From contig WRFE01000004.1 of assembly GCA_009778965.1 (NCBI GenBank), forward strand, positions 1 to 54,835: a stretch of DNA of 54,835 nucleotides. The letters run 5' to 3'. The DNA is from Candidatus Endomicrobium labiotermitis. GTDB taxonomy: Bacteria; Elusimicrobiota; Endomicrobiia; Endomicrobiales; Endomicrobiaceae. The notes below the pieces were generated by a model. It was not told the origin of the DNA and made no database searches. It worked only from the letters and a program-made list of their open reading frames with translations. Below, one piece after another: positions 53,803-54,835 of the stretch. The position numbers and the translations under genes are program-made. Each line of letters starts with the position of its first letter. Position 1 is the stretch's first letter.

Positions 53803-54835
53803 GATCAAGCTACTAAGTGCATATGATGAATGCCTTGGCTAAGACTGTCGATGAAGGACGTGGTAAGCTGCGTTAAGCGTCGGGGAGGAGCAAACATCCT
53901 TTGATCCGGCGATATCCGAATGGGGTAACCCAGTATAGAGTAATCTATATTATCCGAAAGGAAGGCAACCCAGGGAAGTGAAACATCTCAGTACCTGGAG
54001 GAAAATAAATCAACCGAGATACCGGTAGTAGTGGCGAGCGAACCCGGTATAGCCTAAACCAGCGTGTTTACACGCTGGGGTTGCAGGACCGCGTAAGTAG
54101 AGTTACCAATCAGAAAATTAGTCGAACGGTTTGGAAAATCCGACCATAGAAGGTGAAAGTCCTGTAAGCGAAAATTTTCTGACTCGAAGCGGTATCCTAA
54201 GTACCATCGGACACGTGAAATCCGGTGGGAATCCGGGGGGACCACCCTCCAAGGCTAAATACAAGTCTTAGACCGATAGTGAACCAGTACCGTGAGGGAA
54301 AGGCGAAAAGAACCGCGGGAGCGGAGTGAAATAGAACCTGAAATCGTATGCATACAAGCAGTTCGAGGGTTATGCCGGAAACGCAAGTGACCGGAATGCC
54401 TGAGATCGTGCCTGTTGAAGAATGATCCGGCGAGTTATTGGTAGGTGCGAGGTTAATTGTTATGTGAGAGCATATCAAGCAGCCGTAGCGAAAGCAAGTC
54501 TGAAAGGGCGAATAGTACCTATCATTAGACCCGAAGCCAAGTGATCTATGCCTGGACAGGGTGAAGTCTCTTTAACCGGAGACGGAGGCCCGAAGTGTCG
54601 AACGTTGAAAAGTTCTTACATGAGCTGGGTATAGGGGTGAAAGGCCAATCTAACTTGGTGATAGCTGGTTCTCCTCGAAATAGTTTTAGGGCTAGCCTGT
54701 AGCGTTAAGTCAGAGAGGTAGAGCACTGGATAGTTTAGCGGGTGTAACCCACTTTGCGACATTAACCAAACTCCGAATTCTCTGATGTATTACTACGGAG
54801 TCAGTACGTGTGGGATAAGCTTCACGTGCAAAAGG
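53803..54835 (+). rRNA. rrl: 23S ribosomal RNA, 5' part (cut by window end)
   Basis: The 5' end ATCAAGCTACTAAGTGCA aligns with the E. coli 23S start. Domain I-II landmarks follow, such as GTACCGTGAGGGAAAGGCGAAAAG and GTTAAGTCAGAGAGGTAGAGCACTG. The gene runs off the end of the window after about 1 kb. Confidence 0.97.

Overview
The window is a contiguous AT-rich chromosomal stretch from a Gram-negative (diderm) bacterium. Surface autotransporters, several signal-peptide beta-barrel proteins, lipoproteins, a TolC/ABC efflux set and a PilM/N/O-type pilus assembly cluster all point to an outer membrane. The lysine/alanine-rich histone-like protein, pyruvate phosphate dikinase, PilMNO cluster and 16S rRNA character suggest the phylum Elusimicrobiota, perhaps the Endomicrobium lineage. 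This is inference from gene content and the rRNA text, not a database match.

Layout. 1-900: outer-membrane barrel gene, then tRNA-Asn. 1150-3564: acyltransferase/acyl-ligase fusion whose acyltransferase motif has lost its catalytic His. 3642-6475 (minus): histone-like peptide, membrane protein, unknown protein, folD and a PilZ gene. 6553-6771: tRNA-Ser with a 127-bp unit duplicating its 3' end. 6874-16133: a Crp/Fnr regulator divergent from a 2210-residue autotransporter and a barrel-OmpA fusion. 16294-20505: Pif1-like helicase, bioD-bioA and a HEAT-repeat lipoprotein. 20656-25340: TolC, adaptor and MacB-like efflux operon, split by a palindrome-ended element carrying a GIY-YIG nuclease. 25395-31149: three small barrel proteins and a second autotransporter. 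31234-32697: guaB. 32849-41810: a biosynthetic run pheA-hisC-aroF-tyrA-aroA-plsC-ispH-rpsA. 42004-42839: rplM-rpsI. 42981-47209: pilM-pilN-pilO/P, a stand-alone receiver protein and a TPR lipoprotein. 47365-50160: ppdK with a histone-like tail. 50241-51014: a secreted FlgD-Ig-like protein. 51022-54835: rRNA operon with four tandem promoters, 16S, tRNA-Ile, tRNA-Ala and the start of 23S.

How it fits together. The aromatic cluster supplies chorismate-pathway steps (DAHP synthase, EPSP synthase) and both the Phe and Tyr branches. ppdK, guaB, folD, bioDA and the ribosomal genes are housekeeping. Much of the remainder is envelope and surface: two Pmp-like adhesins, small barrels, a peptidoglycan-anchored barrel, pilus assembly and efflux.

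The most interesting signal is a set of short dispersed repeats. (1) 31-bp hairpin ends occur as inverted pairs, once around a GIY-YIG nuclease gene (401 bp) and once around almost nothing (109 bp). Their stems carry compensatory changes. This looks like an autonomous/non-autonomous palindromic element pair. (2) A 7-bp ATTACGA repeat has entered the reading frames of tyrA and of the barrel-OmpA gene. (3) A tRNA 3'-end duplication unit follows tRNA-Ser. (4) Other hairpin families sit between genes, one just upstream of a ribosome binding site.
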